Notes: a model not told the origin generated them from the sequence alone. A DNA stretch of 64,000 nucleotides from Bradyrhizobium sp. LLZ17 (GCF_041200145.1 NZ_CP165734.1:4340001-4404000); one strand, 5' to 3'; counted from the stretch's first letter, positions 9,680 to 19,480 are shown. Program-made: numbers and translations.

Positions 9680-12600
9680 ATGCAGTGTTTGCGTTGCGGT
9701 TGCCAAAATGCGGCGACAAACGAATTTTGTGAGGGGTGCGGGGCAGCTCTTGGAATTGAGTGTAATGCCTGCCACCATCTCAACCGGCCGACAGCTCGCT
9801 TTTGCGGACGGTGCAGCACTGCGCTGAACTCAAAGGCTTCACAGACTTCTAACCAGTCGTGGCAGCACGTCCTGACCGCATTGAATGCCAAGGGTGGAGA
9901 GCGAAAGCGCCTCACAATCCTCTTTGCGGACATCCGCAATTCAACCGGCCTCATCGACACTCTGGGCGATCCCGAGTTGGGCGTTAAACGTCTTCAGCCC
10001 GTTCTGGATATAATGAAGGAAGCCGTTACCCGCTATGAGGGTGTAGTTAACAAGTGGCAGGGCGATGGGGTTATGGCCATCTTCGGTGCCCCTCAGCCGC
10101 ATGAGGATCACGCTGTTCGCGGGTGCCTCGCTGCGCTTGCCATGCAGGACGGGTTAACTCGTCTCGGCGACCCGGATCTGCAGATCCGAGTAGGCGTTCA
10201 TACCGGCGAAGTCGTGGTCCAAACGATAGAGCACGACATCTACCAGACCTATGACGCCGCGGGACCCAATGTGCACCTCGCAAACCGGCTGGAACAGCTG
10301 GCCGATGCAGGAGTCATCCTAGTGTCCAAGGAGACCTACACCGCGGCTCGGCAGTTTATCGAAGCCGAGCCGTTAGGTCCACGTACGCTGCGCGGCATCA
10401 CCAACCCGACCGAGGTTTTCAAGGTGAGAGGGCTGCAGCACGCTCCCTCCAGTGGGGTTTTCCGCAGCGGGATCAGGTTGAGTCCGCTGACGGGACGAAC
10501 CGATGAGTTCAAAAGCCTTCTTGATGAGCTTGAGAGCACCATCAGGGGCGAGGGTCATGTCGTCGGTGTGGTCGGAGAGGCTGGCATCGGCAAGAGTCGC
10601 CTTTGTTTCGAGTTCGCCGAGAATTGTCGCGGCAGGGACATCCGGGTCTACGAGGCGCGCGTGCTGGCGCACGGCCGCGCAACGCCGTTCCAGCCAGTTT
10701 TGGAATTGATGCGAGATTACTTCGGTTTACGGTTCAAGCAGGCTGCGGATGTTTCACGCCGTATGGTGCAAGACCAGTTGACCGCCCTGCCAGTCTCCGA
10801 GCAGCTAACCCCCATACTCTTAGAGTTCCTTGGCCTCGCCGATACGCAGCGGCCGGCGGAAAAGCACGATCCAAAGACTAGGAAGACCCAGCTCCTCGAC
10901 TTTGTGAGATTATTGCCGCACTCCCCCCGCCAACCTGTCTCCGTCGTTATCGTCGAGGACCTGCATTGGATCGACGCGGCGAGCGAAGAGTTCATCGAAG
11001 CGCTAGCGGACGCCGTCGTAGGTACCACGACCCTGTTGGTGGTGAACTTTAGGCCGGGTTTCTCGGCGCCCCTGACGCAGCGATCGCATTATCGGCAGAT
11101 CAACATGCGGCCTCTGTCCCCTAGCCAGGCAGCGGTTCTGGTCCAGGATCACGTCGGTGGCGATACGTCGCTCGCGTTGCTCGGTCGTAACATCGTCGAG
11201 CGTGCACAAGGTAATCCTTTCTTTCTCGAGGAATTGATCAAGGCGCTCGTCGAGCGAGGCGACTTCGAAGGCGAGCGAGGATCTTATCGGCTGAAAGGCG
11301 GCCTCGATCGCATTCCGCTCCCTTCGACAGTGCAAGCCGTCGTCGCAGCCCGCATCGATCGTCTGGAAGAGAAAGCAAAGAAAGTACTGGAGATAGCTTC
11401 GGTAGTTGGCCGTGAGATTCCAATGTCAGTTCTTGATGGGGTTGCGGGGTTGGAGCAGGCCGACTTGTCAGAAGCGTTTCAGCATCTAAGGCAAGCTGAG
11501 CTGATTTACGATGTGCCACCTTTTGAACGGCGGGTTCTTGCCTTTAGGCATCCACTAATCCAGGAGGTCGCGTACCGATCACTCTTGCAAGAACGCCGTT
11601 CTGACCTTCATTCAAGGGTCGCTAAAGCCATCGAAATTATTTTCAGGGATCGGGCGGAACAGATGGCCTCTCTCTTGGCGTACCACCTGGAACACGCGGG
11701 CGAAAACCTTAAGGCAGCGCAACAGAACATGCGCTACGCCGTTTGGGTCGGGACGAACGACACAAGCCAGGCTCTTAGAAGCTGGAAGAAAGTTCGTGAG
11801 TTGCTTTCCGGTTTGCCCTCATCTCAATCCGTAGACTATTTGAAAATGATGGCCTCTGGTCAAATTGTAAACTTTTCTTGGCGGGAGGGCGTTCCTGCCC
11901 AGGAAGCGCTGCTCTATTTCGACGAAGCCAAGCAGTTGGCGCTAGCTTTAGGGGACCTGAGAGCAAATGCGCTCATTCACGCTGCGTACGGCCGCAATCT
12001 CGCGAATGGCGGTTCAGCTGACGAGTACGTAAAAAAGGTGCTCGAAGCAAAAACGATGGCGGATAAGGGCAGCGACGTCAGCGTTCAAATCGCGCTCAAA
12101 GCTGTTCTTTGTCATGCGCTCCGAACTTCGGGCAAAATGTCCGAGGCGCTTCAGATGAACATTGAAGCTATGGAGAAGGCGCACGAGATTGGCAAGTTCG
12201 ACCGCCAAACGCTAGGCTTCGACGTTGATATGTGGCTGATCGCGATGCGCGGCCAAACGCTGGTTATGCTTGGCCGATCCGATGAAGCCCGTCCATTTCT
12301 GGATCGCATCCTTAGCCTGGAGAGCAGTAAAATAGATCCTCTTCATCACGTCATTCCGAGCATAGCGTATGTGGATCTTGCTTGGGCCGAGGGAAATGCA
12401 GCTCTCGCACAGGAGCACGCTGACCGGGCGTTTTCCATCGCGTCCAGAACGGGCAATCCCTATCTTCGGGTCTATGCCCAGGGGTGTCGCGGACTATCGC
12501 ACATGGTTGCCGGGAGATTCACTTCAGCGATCGAGGACTTAGCTGAGGCGCTCCGCTTTGCACGATCGCGAAGGGCTGGCCTAGAAAACGAACCTCGGCT

Positions 12601-12898
12601 TTTGGCAGATCTGGCCAATGCATACAGGCTGAATGGCGACGCAGTGAGGGCCTCCGAGACTGTGAGCGAAGCCATAGCAATGACCACACAGCGTCACACT
12701 CGCATTCCCGAATGCCTGGCTCGTCTCGTTAGTGGACAGCTCTTGCTGGAATCAACCAATGACGATGAGAAAGTAGAGGGAGCCAAAGAACTGGATCGGG
12801 CAAGAGCGTTGATGCGAGAAACTGGAGCCGCGCTGTTCGAACGATTGATTAACGTCGACATAGCGCAGGCCACGGGCCGTTCGGTGCGCTTGTCTTGA
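9680..12898 (+). CDS. zinc-ribbon, class III cyclase, ATPase and TPR signalling protein
   Basis: A 1072-residue multidomain protein. Residues 3-50 are two zinc ribbons (CLRCGCQN..FCEGC and CNACHHL..FCGRC). From about 70 comes a class III adenylate/guanylate cyclase domain with FADIRNS and NKWQGDGVMAIFG supplying the metal-binding Asp residues. At about 298 the Walker A GEAGIGKS and later VVIVEDLHWID (Walker B) mark an AAA_16/STAND-type ATPase. The C-terminal third is helical, with TPR-like repeats. Such proteins are thought to couple ligand or partner sensing to cyclic nucleotide synthesis. A TTG lies directly before the ATG; the ATG is used. Confidence 0.85.
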   Translation: MQCLRCGCQNAATNEFCEGCGAALGIECNACHHLNRPTARFCGRCSTALNSKASQTSNQSWQHVLTALNAKGGERKRLTILFADIRNSTGLIDTLGDPELGVKRLQPVLDIMKEAVTRYEGVVNKWQGDGVMAIFGAPQPHEDHAVRGCLAALAMQDGLTRLGDPDLQIRVGVHTGEVVVQTIEHDIYQTYDAAGPNVHLANRLEQLADAGVILVSKETYTAARQFIEAEPLGPRTLRGITNPTEVFKVRGLQHAPSSGVFRSGIRLSPLTGRTDEFKSLLDELESTIRGEGHVVGVVGEAGIGKSRLCFEFAENCRGRDIRVYEARVLAHGRATPFQPVLELMRDYFGLRFKQAADVSRRMVQDQLTALPVSEQLTPILLEFLGLADTQRPAEKHDPKTRKTQLLDFVRLLPHSPRQPVSVVIVEDLHWIDAASEEFIEALADAVVGTTTLLVVNFRPGFSAPLTQRSHYRQINMRPLSPSQAAVLVQDHVGGDTSLALLGRNIVERAQGNPFFLEELIKALVERGDFEGERGSYRLKGGLDRIPLPSTVQAVVAARIDRLEEKAKKVLEIASVVGREIPMSVLDGVAGLEQADLSEAFQHLRQAELIYDVPPFERRVLAFRHPLIQEVAYRSLLQERRSDLHSRVAKAIEIIFRDRAEQMASLLAYHLEHAGENLKAAQQNMRYAVWVGTNDTSQALRSWKKVRELLSGLPSSQSVDYLKMMASGQIVNFSWREGVPAQEALLYFDEAKQLALALGDLRANALIHAAYGRNLANGGSADEYVKKVLEAKTMADKGSDVSVQIALKAVLCHALRTSGKMSEALQMNIEAMEKAHEIGKFDRQTLGFDVDMWLIAMRGQTLVMLGRSDEARPFLDRILSLESSKIDPLHHVIPSIAYVDLAWAEGNAALAQEHADRAFSIASRTGNPYLRVYAQGCRGLSHMVAGRFTSAIEDLAEALRFARSRRAGLENEPRLLADLANAYRLNGDAVRASETVSEAIAMTTQRHTRIPECLARLVSGQLLLESTNDDEKVEGAKELDRARALMRETGAALFERLINVDIAQATGRSVRLS

Positions 12899-13093
12899 TG
12901 GTTTCGGGCCGTTCTGCGAGGTCGGCGCTGCTAGCTCCCAAGGGGATTACGAAAGACAAGAACGGAAGCCATGCGTGACCTCAAGCCAACGCCACACACA
13001 TCGGCCTACAACTCCATTGGACACGTTCTGAACTTTGTATTACGACTGGCACTTTCAATTGTTGAAACCATTTCAAGCAAAGAGGAGGGGAAG

Positions 13094-13702
13094 ATGGGGG
13101 CTCTAATACAGACCAAAGGCACCCAGCGTTTGTTGCAGTGGTTCAATGCCAAATGTTTCGACAAAAACAGTTTGCCTCATACCCAGAAAGCGATCGCAGG
13201 AGACGGCGCGCTATATAGCCTCTTTTCAACCCCCGCGGGCAATGCCCCTGTGATCCAGCAGATCTGCAACAATGCAACAGGCAAATCGGTTTTCTTGCCG
13301 CCCTATCATCCTGCTCACAAGAACCTGTTGACCCGCTGGGACTACTTTCTCGGATATGTTCTTCAACCCACCAACCACGAATTGCTTCGGACTTATCTTT
13401 GGAACGCCATCAATAACGGCGTAAATAGAAACGGCGATCCTTACATTGCCATCGTTGTTGATTCCGTTGAAGGTACGACACAGACGATCTTGCAATCCGA
13501 TGAGTATCTGTTGAAGCCGAGCGATCCTGATAACAAGGCGCTGGATCGTTCTACAGCTTTTTCTCATATTACTTTGGTAACCCAAGCAATGTCGCCGCAA
13601 GTGCCGGTGGCTCTCGATCCCCAATTCCAGGCCTCGCTTAGGAAAAGGCGAGGGAGCACCAAGGGCAAGAACGCTAAGAAAGCAAAGAAGGCCAAAGCCT
13701 AA
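13094..13702 (+). CDS. hypothetical protein with basic Lys/Ala tail
   Basis: A 202-residue soluble protein of unknown function. The start at 13094 follows a strong GGAGGGG ribosome site; the frame is open back to 12971 but without conserved features. The centre is neutral and mixed alpha/beta in composition; the end (RKRRGSTKGKNAKKAKKAKA) is strongly basic and may bind nucleic acid. It stands alone on the plus strand behind the cyclase gene. Confidence 0.55.
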   Translation: MGALIQTKGTQRLLQWFNAKCFDKNSLPHTQKAIAGDGALYSLFSTPAGNAPVIQQICNNATGKSVFLPPYHPAHKNLLTRWDYFLGYVLQPTNHELLRTYLWNAINNGVNRNGDPYIAIVVDSVEGTTQTILQSDEYLLKPSDPDNKALDRSTAFSHITLVTQAMSPQVPVALDPQFQASLRKRRGSTKGKNAKKAKKAKA

Positions 13703-14341
13703 GAGCGTAACAACAAAAATGCGCTCGCTTGTGCGTCTCAACGACGTCAAAACTAATTAGGCTGTCGGTGGCGTTCGCCACGGTCGCTCTTTTGGCGCCT
13801 CGTCAGCACACAAGGCCCCGTGTCCGATTTGGGTCCTTCGAAAAGGAGAGTGGTCGAGCTATTAAGCGTGCGCAGTCCGGATCGCCGTCGTCGGAGATGC
13901 ATTCGGCCCCGGCCGCAACATTGGTCAACGCGTGAAGATCGCCAATGATGAGCGCAATTTCGATCCGAAGGACTTTCAGACGCGTTCTTAAACTATAGGT
14001 AATCCCAGTAAATCCGAAACCGGCGTGAATGACCGAGTGACGACCAAACCGTGACCTCATTGCACGGGCAATCGCGGAAACTGGCTCGGGACAGACCGAG
14101 TATCCTGGAACATGCGACCGCCAGAAAGTTGCCCGCCCCGGAGCCACTTCAGGCTCCAAATTGTCCCGGGTCGCACCGAACGGGCGCGCAAGCGCCGCAA
14201 CAATCGCGGGGCACTGCCAGCACATCTGCGCAGTCTCACGCCGGTCACGAACCGTGACGCGACCTGTAAGGTTCGAACGGACGTTCCGATACGTCTAACC
14301 AAATCCTCGCTGTAAACATGAAAGTTGGCAGGACGCGCGAA
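13703..14341. other. no supported gene
   Basis: About 640 bases without a convincing gene. A minus-strand frame (13803-14225) contains a protein-like stretch (GFGFTGITYSLRTRLKVLRI) but no recognisable family and no ribosome site, so it is left uncalled. Confidence 0.4.
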
Positions 14342-14854
14342 CTATCTTCGTCCACCTGCGCGACGATTTGTGGGTACTGCAGAGGATTCCCGAATGTCAT
14401 CTTTGATCAGCTGGCAAATCTGGTTGGGCAAAATGGCATTCAGCACTCGAATATAAGCGATCGCATTTTTTTGGCAGAAATCATCAAGCGCTTTGCTGAG
14501 GGCAGGACTCCCGCCAGTGTTATAGGCGCTGCGAATTTTGTTGATCTGCAGCCAGTCTGCACTCGTAAGGCTTGCACCGTCAGAGACCGAAACAGGATGA
14601 TATTTAGGACCCACCGCTAACCTCCGCCGACGCCCGCATGCCAGCAGGGGCTCGCGTCGCTCTCGTTCAGCCAAAGCAGTGCCTCGCGCGCTTCCAAAAA
14701 AGTGATCTCGCTCCTGCGCCGGCCCGATTGGACGACCGTCGGTGAGATAAAGGAGAAATCCGCATTCAAGCCGAAATAAAACCTCGTGCTCAGTGCACTC
14801 GACCAGAGTGTCAGCGTTGATGGAGTCAATCTTCCTGGAATGAAGCATCTGCAT
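14342..14854 (-). CDS. hypothetical protein following PilZ relic
   Basis: A 170-residue frame beginning directly after the stop codon of the PilZ relic, with GGAGAGG upstream. The first half has VECTEHEVLFRLECGFLLYL; the second has SADWLQINKIRSAYN and AIAYIRVLNAILPNQIC. No family recognised. The Arg-rich middle may mark a second decayed junction, so the intactness of the gene is uncertain. Confidence 0.4.
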   Translation of the reverse strand: MQMLHSRKIDSINADTLVECTEHEVLFRLECGFLLYLTDGRPIGPAQERDHFFGSARGTALAERERREPLLACGRRRRLAVGPKYHPVSVSDGASLTSADWLQINKIRSAYNTGGSPALSKALDDFCQKNAIAYIRVLNAILPNQICQLIKDDIRESSAVPTNRRAGGRR

Positions 14855-15180
14855 TCAGATGGACCTCTCCGATTGCTTTTCGACCTGAGGCTTTGGCTTG
14901 TTTCTTCGAGGGTCCTTGCTGATAAAATGCACTCCGACGTTTGATCCCTCAACCCAAATGAGCTCACAACGTCGAAAGGCCAGCCCGGTGGAGGATAAGA
15001 GCATGAAAACTCCCTTGCGCGGAGCACGTCGGCTGATCCCTCAATTTGAAGCTTCGCGCCTGTGTCAGACACATCGACCAGCACCCAGCTCCTGCTCCAA
15101 GTCCCATCGGTACCCATCAGCGTGACCGGCTGCTCATGCTCAAACGCAACTCTGCGGTTGTTGCGATTATCGAAGCTCAT
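14855..15180 (-). pseudogene. PilZ-domain protein, frameshifted
   Basis: The start MSFDNRNNRRVAFEHEQPVT and VDVSDTGAKLQIEGSADVL are a PilZ (cyclic-di-GMP binding) N-terminal half, with the RxxxR-like NRR and the D-x-S-x-x-G motif. At the run AAAA (15006-15009, TTTT on the coding strand) one base is missing. Past it, another frame continues naturally as LLSSTGLAFRRCELIWVEGS and NVGVHFISKDP to a stop at 14855. With the base restored the gene would be about 109 codons, the usual length of these stand-alone PilZ proteins. Confidence 0.75.
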
Positions 15181-15483
15181 CTGGGTGCTCCGAGCAAAAG
15201 GTGGCGATTGCTCCGGCCGGACCCGAAGGAGGATCACGTCCGATCCGTGCAGCTTAGGCAGTTCAGGGAAGACAAAAAATTCACCGCTTGGCGGGCCGCC
15301 AGAGCCAGTTCCGCCGGTAATGACTTACGCAACGCGGCAACCTAAACACGCAATATGATGCCTCTACTCGGTTAAGAGAAGCTTAAAATGAGAAGTATTC
15401 GAGAGAGCCAATTATTGGAAATCGCCCCGAGTGCCGCGGCGTTTCGCGAGGGACTGATAAAGGGCAATCGACCTATTGCGCCG

Positions 15484-15690
15484 TTAGGCGATTTCAATAT
15501 CCCCCGGCGGCGTGATGATGAGCCACAGTCTCGTCCCAGCAGACGTGAAGCAGGACGTGATTAGAAACTCCCCTGGCGGTGCTCCAACCAAGTATTGCGA
15601 CGCCGCTTCAAAGGAGACGAAAGGGCCAGCGGCATCCCAGATCTCGCCTGCGAGTTGCTCGCTGATCATGAATTCACGTTTTCGCTTCAT
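15484..15690 (-). CDS. small hypothetical protein
   Basis: A 68-residue frame with GGAG six bases before the ATG at 15690. It reads MKRKREFMISEQLAGEIWDA and ends in LWLIITPPGDIEIA. No family recognised; the ribosome site and balanced composition are the only support. Confidence 0.45.
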   Translation of the reverse strand: MKRKREFMISEQLAGEIWDAAGPFVSFEAASQYLVGAPPGEFLITSCFTSAGTRLWLIITPPGDIEIA

Positions 15691-15774
15691 AGTCTCCGAC
15701 CCCACGCCTTACGCTATCGGCCAAAAACATCATGTAAATCGGTATGCCACCGAATTCATTCCCGGAGAAAGCTA

Positions 15775-15837
15775 CGAGGCCTGTTCGAACGTTGCGATAA
15801 GGCTTTGTACCAGGCGAAACAGTCGGGCAGAAATTGA
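15775..15837 (+). pseudogene. C-terminal relic of a GGDEF domain
   Basis: The bases encode LFERCDKALYQAKQSGRN and a stop. The AD-KALYQAK-x-GRN helix is the near-invariant end of diguanylate cyclase domains (here CDKALYQAKQSGRN). Nothing upstream in any frame continues the domain, so this is a remnant. Confidence 0.6.
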
Positions 15838-15937
15838 AACTGATTACTTCGCTGCCGAATTCGTTTTGAACCGAGTAGATAACTCATGTTGCTCAACGAA
15901 ACTGGTATGATAGAAGGCCATCGAAATGGAGAACGTA

Positions 15938-16120
15938 ATGGCCAAGAAGTCGAAGAAGACGGTGAGACGGGAATATACCAAGACCGATGTAAAGGAACTG
16001 CGAGCTCATTCGAAAGCGCGAACGCCTGTCGCCAAGATTTCTAAGCTGACGAAGAGATCAGTAGGTTCGTTGCGACAGAAGGCACTGAAGCTCGGGATCG
16101 GGCTCGGCCACCAGCGGTAG
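15938..16120 (+). CDS. small basic, probably DNA-binding protein
   Basis: A 60-residue, Lys-rich protein: MAKKSKKTVRREYTKTDVKE followed by a helix-turn-helix-like segment VAKISKLTKRSVGSLRQKA. GGAG six bases before ATG 15938 decides the start (four codons inside the longest frame). I recognise the type as a frequent small rhizobial protein with a predicted regulator-like helix-turn-helix, function unproven. A short terminator-like hairpin follows. Confidence 0.7.
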   Translation: MAKKSKKTVRREYTKTDVKELRAHSKARTPVAKISKLTKRSVGSLRQKALKLGIGLGHQR

Positions 16121-16172
16121 GCTGCTTCTGATTACCTTCGTCAAGAGAGAGGCCTAGCCGAAAGGTGAAAAC

Positions 16173-16199
16173 GGCCCCTCACCACCATTCGGGGCCTTT
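16173..16199 (+). terminator. weak intrinsic terminator
   Basis: GGCCCC at 16173-16178 pairs with GGGGCC at 16191-16196 around a 12-base loop and is followed by TTT. It sits 50 bases behind the small basic protein gene. Confidence 0.4.
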
Positions 16200-16287
16200 C
16201 CCCAATCGATCGTCAAGCCGGTCCGGATGGAACCTTGTAGGCCGCTTGCGCTTTAATTCCACCGGCGTGCATGAGTACAGGCGAACG

Positions 16288-16491
16288 ATGTTCAGCTGGT
16301 CCAACTCCCATCACCGAAAGATCCGTGACGACCGGAGATACCTAGAGACGAGAGCTCGTCGCCTCTTGCAGAGCTATCTAACGTCGAGCGAATTGCAAAA
16401 GCAGCAATACTATCAGGTGATCGCCGGGGCGGCGGCTGCGTGTCAGCCCGGAGTTTCTGATCCGAGCCAAAAAAATGAGAAGCCTTGCTGA
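16288..16491 (+). CDS. possible small hypothetical protein
   Basis: A 67-residue frame (MFSWSNSHHRKIRDDRRYLE onward) with an Arg-rich first half and an Ala-rich end. It overlaps nothing on the same strand until 16475. No clear ribosome site and no family recognised; included because the composition is protein-like. Confidence 0.3.
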   Translation: MFSWSNSHHRKIRDDRRYLETRARRLLQSYLTSSELQKQQYYQVIAGAAAACQPGVSDPSQKNEKPC

Positions 16492-16510
16492 GTTGGCTGC
16501 GGAGGCCGCC

Positions 16511-16735
16511 ATGAAAGTCGTAAAATTTCGTCTTCGGAAAGCAAAGGATGAGCACGATCACTCAGCTGTACTGATCACGGATGCCTACGCAACGGTCGCA
16601 ATTGCATACCGCCGTGCTGCGACTGGCTACACAGATGATAAGGAAATGGAGCAACTGGGGACTGCGGCTGTGCATCTGGTCACGATAGCGAATTCATTTA
16701 TGAATGCTGAATCGGAGCAGTCAACGACGCACTGA
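16511..16735 (+). CDS. small hypothetical protein
   Basis: A 74-residue helical protein (MKVVKFRLRKAKDEHDHSAV onward). GGAGG five bases before ATG 16511 decides the start over an ATG at 16475. No family recognised. Confidence 0.5.
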   Translation: MKVVKFRLRKAKDEHDHSAVLITDAYATVAIAYRRAATGYTDDKEMEQLGTAAVHLVTIANSFMNAESEQSTTH

Positions 16736-16832
16736 TGCGCCGACTCCCTCTCTCCCCACTGCGCAAACCGTTTCTCCTAAGCTGCTCGTAAGGGCTTGCT
16801 TGTACCGTTGTCGCCAACAAGAAAGGGGCGGC

Positions 16833-17188
16833 ATGTCGATTGCATTTCGGGTCTTTGTCCTTGTGGTCTGTGCTTACGCCGGTTGGGAAACGTCAAGCAT
16901 CCAGTTCGGCGAATTTCGAGAGCCTCAGCAGCAAGGGCGTTCTCCAACCGGATAAACCAAGAATGAACAAACCAAAGCTTCACGTCGAAAGTCCGCAACA
17001 CGCCAAGTACAGCGTGCTGATCTCGCACCCGCAGTCGGTTATGCGATAGTGGTTGATGAGCAAATAAAGACCGCATTTGCTGATGAGACCGCCGCATTCG
17101 AAAGGGCGACCGAGTTGCTGGCCAAATATCCGATGCTGAAGATCGAGATCTACGATGCAGCATCGAAGTCACGGACGCCAGCGAGATA
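16833..17188 (+). pseudogene. small gene(s) with an in-frame stop
   Basis: From ATG 16833 the frame encodes a hydrophobic leader (MSIAFRVFVLVVCAYAGWET) and stops at TAA 16953-16955. The same frame then stays open to 17188 and reads NEQTKASRRKSATRQVQRAD then GYAIVVDEQIKTAFADETAA and ELLAKYPMLKIEIYDA, clearly protein-like but with no start codon. Either one gene with a nonsense mutation or two genes of which the second lost its ATG at the TAA position. Confidence 0.4.
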
Positions 17189-17329
17189 GCACTTCTGCAT
17201 CGCAGCATGCGTGCTAACCATGTCCTCCGTTTTAATCTATCCTTCTTACCGCTAACAATCCAGGTAAGGTCGTCGCCAAACGGAGGCTGGCTATGTCTTT
17301 GATGAGATATTTCGGGTTTGAGCCTCGCC

Positions 17330-17432
17330 GCCGTGCGGCGATCTCTGGAGACGATGTGGGAATTCGCTCTTGATGTGAAGCTAGTGAGCTATGGGGCGCG
17401 GGATCGCGCAAGTTGCGGAGGATTTTGGCTGA
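17330..17432 (+). repeat. duplicated 3' piece of the macrodomain-like gene
   Basis: This stretch matches the end of the macrodomain-like gene (about 8060-8170), including GATCTCTGGAGA, the exact run CTTGATGTGAAGCTAGTGAG and GCGGAGGATTTTGGCTGATAAC, with a short deletion and scattered changes that destroy the frame. It is a partial, degenerate copy lying 9.3 kb from the gene, in the same orientation. Confidence 0.8.
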
Positions 17433-17463
17433 TAACTTGCTGCCGCTGACCGGTGTGACGTAG

Positions 17464-17976
17464 TCAGGTGTTGGTCTTTTGCTTGTCGGGAACGGTCACC
17501 GAACGCAATGCAGCCGGTTTGTTCACTTTCGGGCTTGGCGCATCGACAACCAAGCTATCAAACTCCATTTCAGGGCTGGATTTGATTATGGGTTCCTGCG
17601 GAGCACCGTCGAAAGGTGCGTACCACGGCGGTTTCTCGATCGCCCCTCCCTCAAGTGCCTGCGCCATCAACTGTCCGATTTCTTGTCCGCTCAAAGCGAC
17701 AAGTTCACCGTCTTCATTCTTGTAAAGCTGAGGACAAAAATAAAGTGCGTGTATTCGAGGGTCATATCCATCCACAACCAGGAAGTGCACAGTCTTTCGA
17801 AACATCTTCCGCTTTTTAACGACCTTTCGCTCCTGTGTCGTTAGGGCGACTCTAAGCCTGTCGCGTTGGTTGCCGACAATCGTGGCTGCTTCCAACAGAA
17901 CGAGCCAGTCTCGCGTATTCGCGTTGTCCGCATGAATGGGAACTAAGGTGCCCCGCTGCTTTCCAAAGATCTTCAT
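17464..17976 (-). CDS. hypothetical protein
   Basis: A 170-residue soluble protein of unknown function. GGGAGG seven bases before the ATG at 17976 fixes the start. It contains LVVDGYDPRIHALYFCPQLY and a Pro-rich C-terminal third (EKPPWYAPFDGAPQEP). No domain recognised. It is convergent with the degenerate repeat and stands alone. Confidence 0.55.
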   Translation of the reverse strand: MKIFGKQRGTLVPIHADNANTRDWLVLLEAATIVGNQRDRLRVALTTQERKVVKKRKMFRKTVHFLVVDGYDPRIHALYFCPQLYKNEDGELVALSGQEIGQLMAQALEGGAIEKPPWYAPFDGAPQEPIIKSSPEMEFDSLVVDAPSPKVNKPAALRSVTVPDKQKTNT

Positions 17977-18214
17977 AAACTTACCTCCCAATCTGTGGGT
18001 GCGTGGTTTTTGAAAGTCACTGCGGAAGTCGCCCAGCTCTGAGGTTGCTACCTCGTTTCGCTCGGCCCTCCGGGTAAGAATTGCCTCAAGTGTCAGCTAA
18101 TCCTGATTTCTTTCACCGAGGATAACAAGCCCTTTGGGATTACTTTTTAAACCCGGTGCACCATGACGGCTCCGGCTTCCCCAATTGGCCGTTAAGAAGC
18201 GCGTCGTAGCCCGA

Positions 18215-18742
18215 TCAATGACGGAGGGGCATAAAGGTCGCGGGCGAACCTCGAGTGTGGTCGCCCATCACGGCGGGAATCGGGAAGGCGGCATATCGTG
18301 GGGTGCTTGACGCCTCCACTTCTCCACCGAAGGAGCGATATGCCGTGTCCAACGATAACGTCACCCACCTCCTCATCACCTCGAGCATCCGGTCCGCATA
18401 GACCCGAATCTCGTACTGCGCGTGCGCGTCGGCCCGAAGGCGCAGGAAGTTCATGAAATTGTGGAGATCGACCTTCCAGGACCACTGCGTGTAGAAATTC
18501 AGCGATAGATTCATGCGCGCGAGTTCGCGCGCGAGGCCCCGCCCGGCGTCCCGATCCGGCATCCCCCTTCGCCAAGCATCTGCAGATAGTGCCGATAGAC
18601 CATTGAGCTGGTCCCGTACCTCGCTCGAGCGCGCCCGCAGCGGCAGCGGGAGCTGCAAGGCGAAAGGAAGGCTCGCGTTAATCTCGAACGCGTCCGGCAT
18701 CGGCAGTGAAGAAAGCGTCACGAACGTCGGAAGCAGCCGCAA
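18215..18742 (-). pseudogene. thyX: flavin-dependent thymidylate synthase relic
   Basis: The middle of this frame, [20 protein letters not shown] followed by [20 protein letters not shown] and [12 protein letters not shown], is the C-terminal substrate-binding half of ThyX. The N-terminal flavin half with the RHRxxSxNExSxRY signature is absent, replaced by unrelated sequence, and the last 40 residues do not look like ThyX. So this cannot be a working thymidylate synthase. Confidence 0.75.
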
Positions 18743-18794
18743 GAAGGTCGAGCGGCGCTTAGCCGATGATAACGGCTAGCGCTTTGCAAAGAGC

Positions 18795-18989
18795 CTAGGC
18801 GGCGACGTCAAATGTTGCGATTAACGTCCGCATGTCTAGCGCCAGATCGCGGTAGCGCTTGGCCAGCTTCTGGTATAGCTCGCGCTCACTTCCGCCCGAT
18901 CGAGCGGCGATCAACTCGCATTCGATTGCGAGGCTTTCAAAACGCTCCAGCTTGGCTTGGAAAGCAGACATTAGAACCCCCAAACTCAT
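18795..18989 (-). CDS. small helical hypothetical protein
   Basis: A 64-residue, mostly helical protein with ERFESLAIECELIAARSGGS and YQKLAKRYRDLALDMRTLIA. This resembles a frequent small rhizobial protein family without known function. Two possible starts (18989, or 18971 with GGGGG upstream). Confidence 0.55.
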   Translation of the reverse strand: MSLGVLMSAFQAKLERFESLAIECELIAARSGGSERELYQKLAKRYRDLALDMRTLIATFDVAA

Positions 18990-19039
18990 AACAAAGGGAC
19001 CGGGACCCTAATCGCGCGATTAGTTCACGACAAACATTG

Positions 19040-19480
19040 TTATGAGCCATAACTGCTCTGGTCAATCACGGACAATCGTTTTTGCAGTCGCTCACTGAAC
19101 TGCCGCCAGGTTGTGGTTGAGAGCATCTTGGCTTCGCCTGAATGCGCAGGGCGAACATCGGGTGTCTGATCCGCTGTAGGATCGCCGGCAGAGCCTTCGG
19201 ATGCTTCGGATCGACCACTGAAAGAACTTGCCCTTTTTCGGAAACATCTTTCGGGACGTTCTGGCTTGACAGAACGGATTGTTGCGGCGGTGGCCACTAA
19301 GCTGTGGCCTCATGCCCGGCGCGTCCCCACGCCCCGCGAACGGCGTGGCGGAGCTGCGGAGGGGCCGCGCGGCGGCCACCAACGAAATGGCCGGCAGGCA
19401 TCACTGCCGCCGGCCATCGCTTGCGCTACCGTGGCTGGGGGGCTGATCGGCAGCGCTGAACGCAAGGCTGCCGAACGTCG
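19040..19480. other. no supported gene; 9-base-pair hairpin
   Basis: No gene supported here. At 19387-19395 and 19409-19417 there is a perfect inverted repeat (ATGGCCGGC / GCCGGCCAT) with a 13-base loop but no T-run, so it is not clearly a terminator. Confidence 0.4.
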
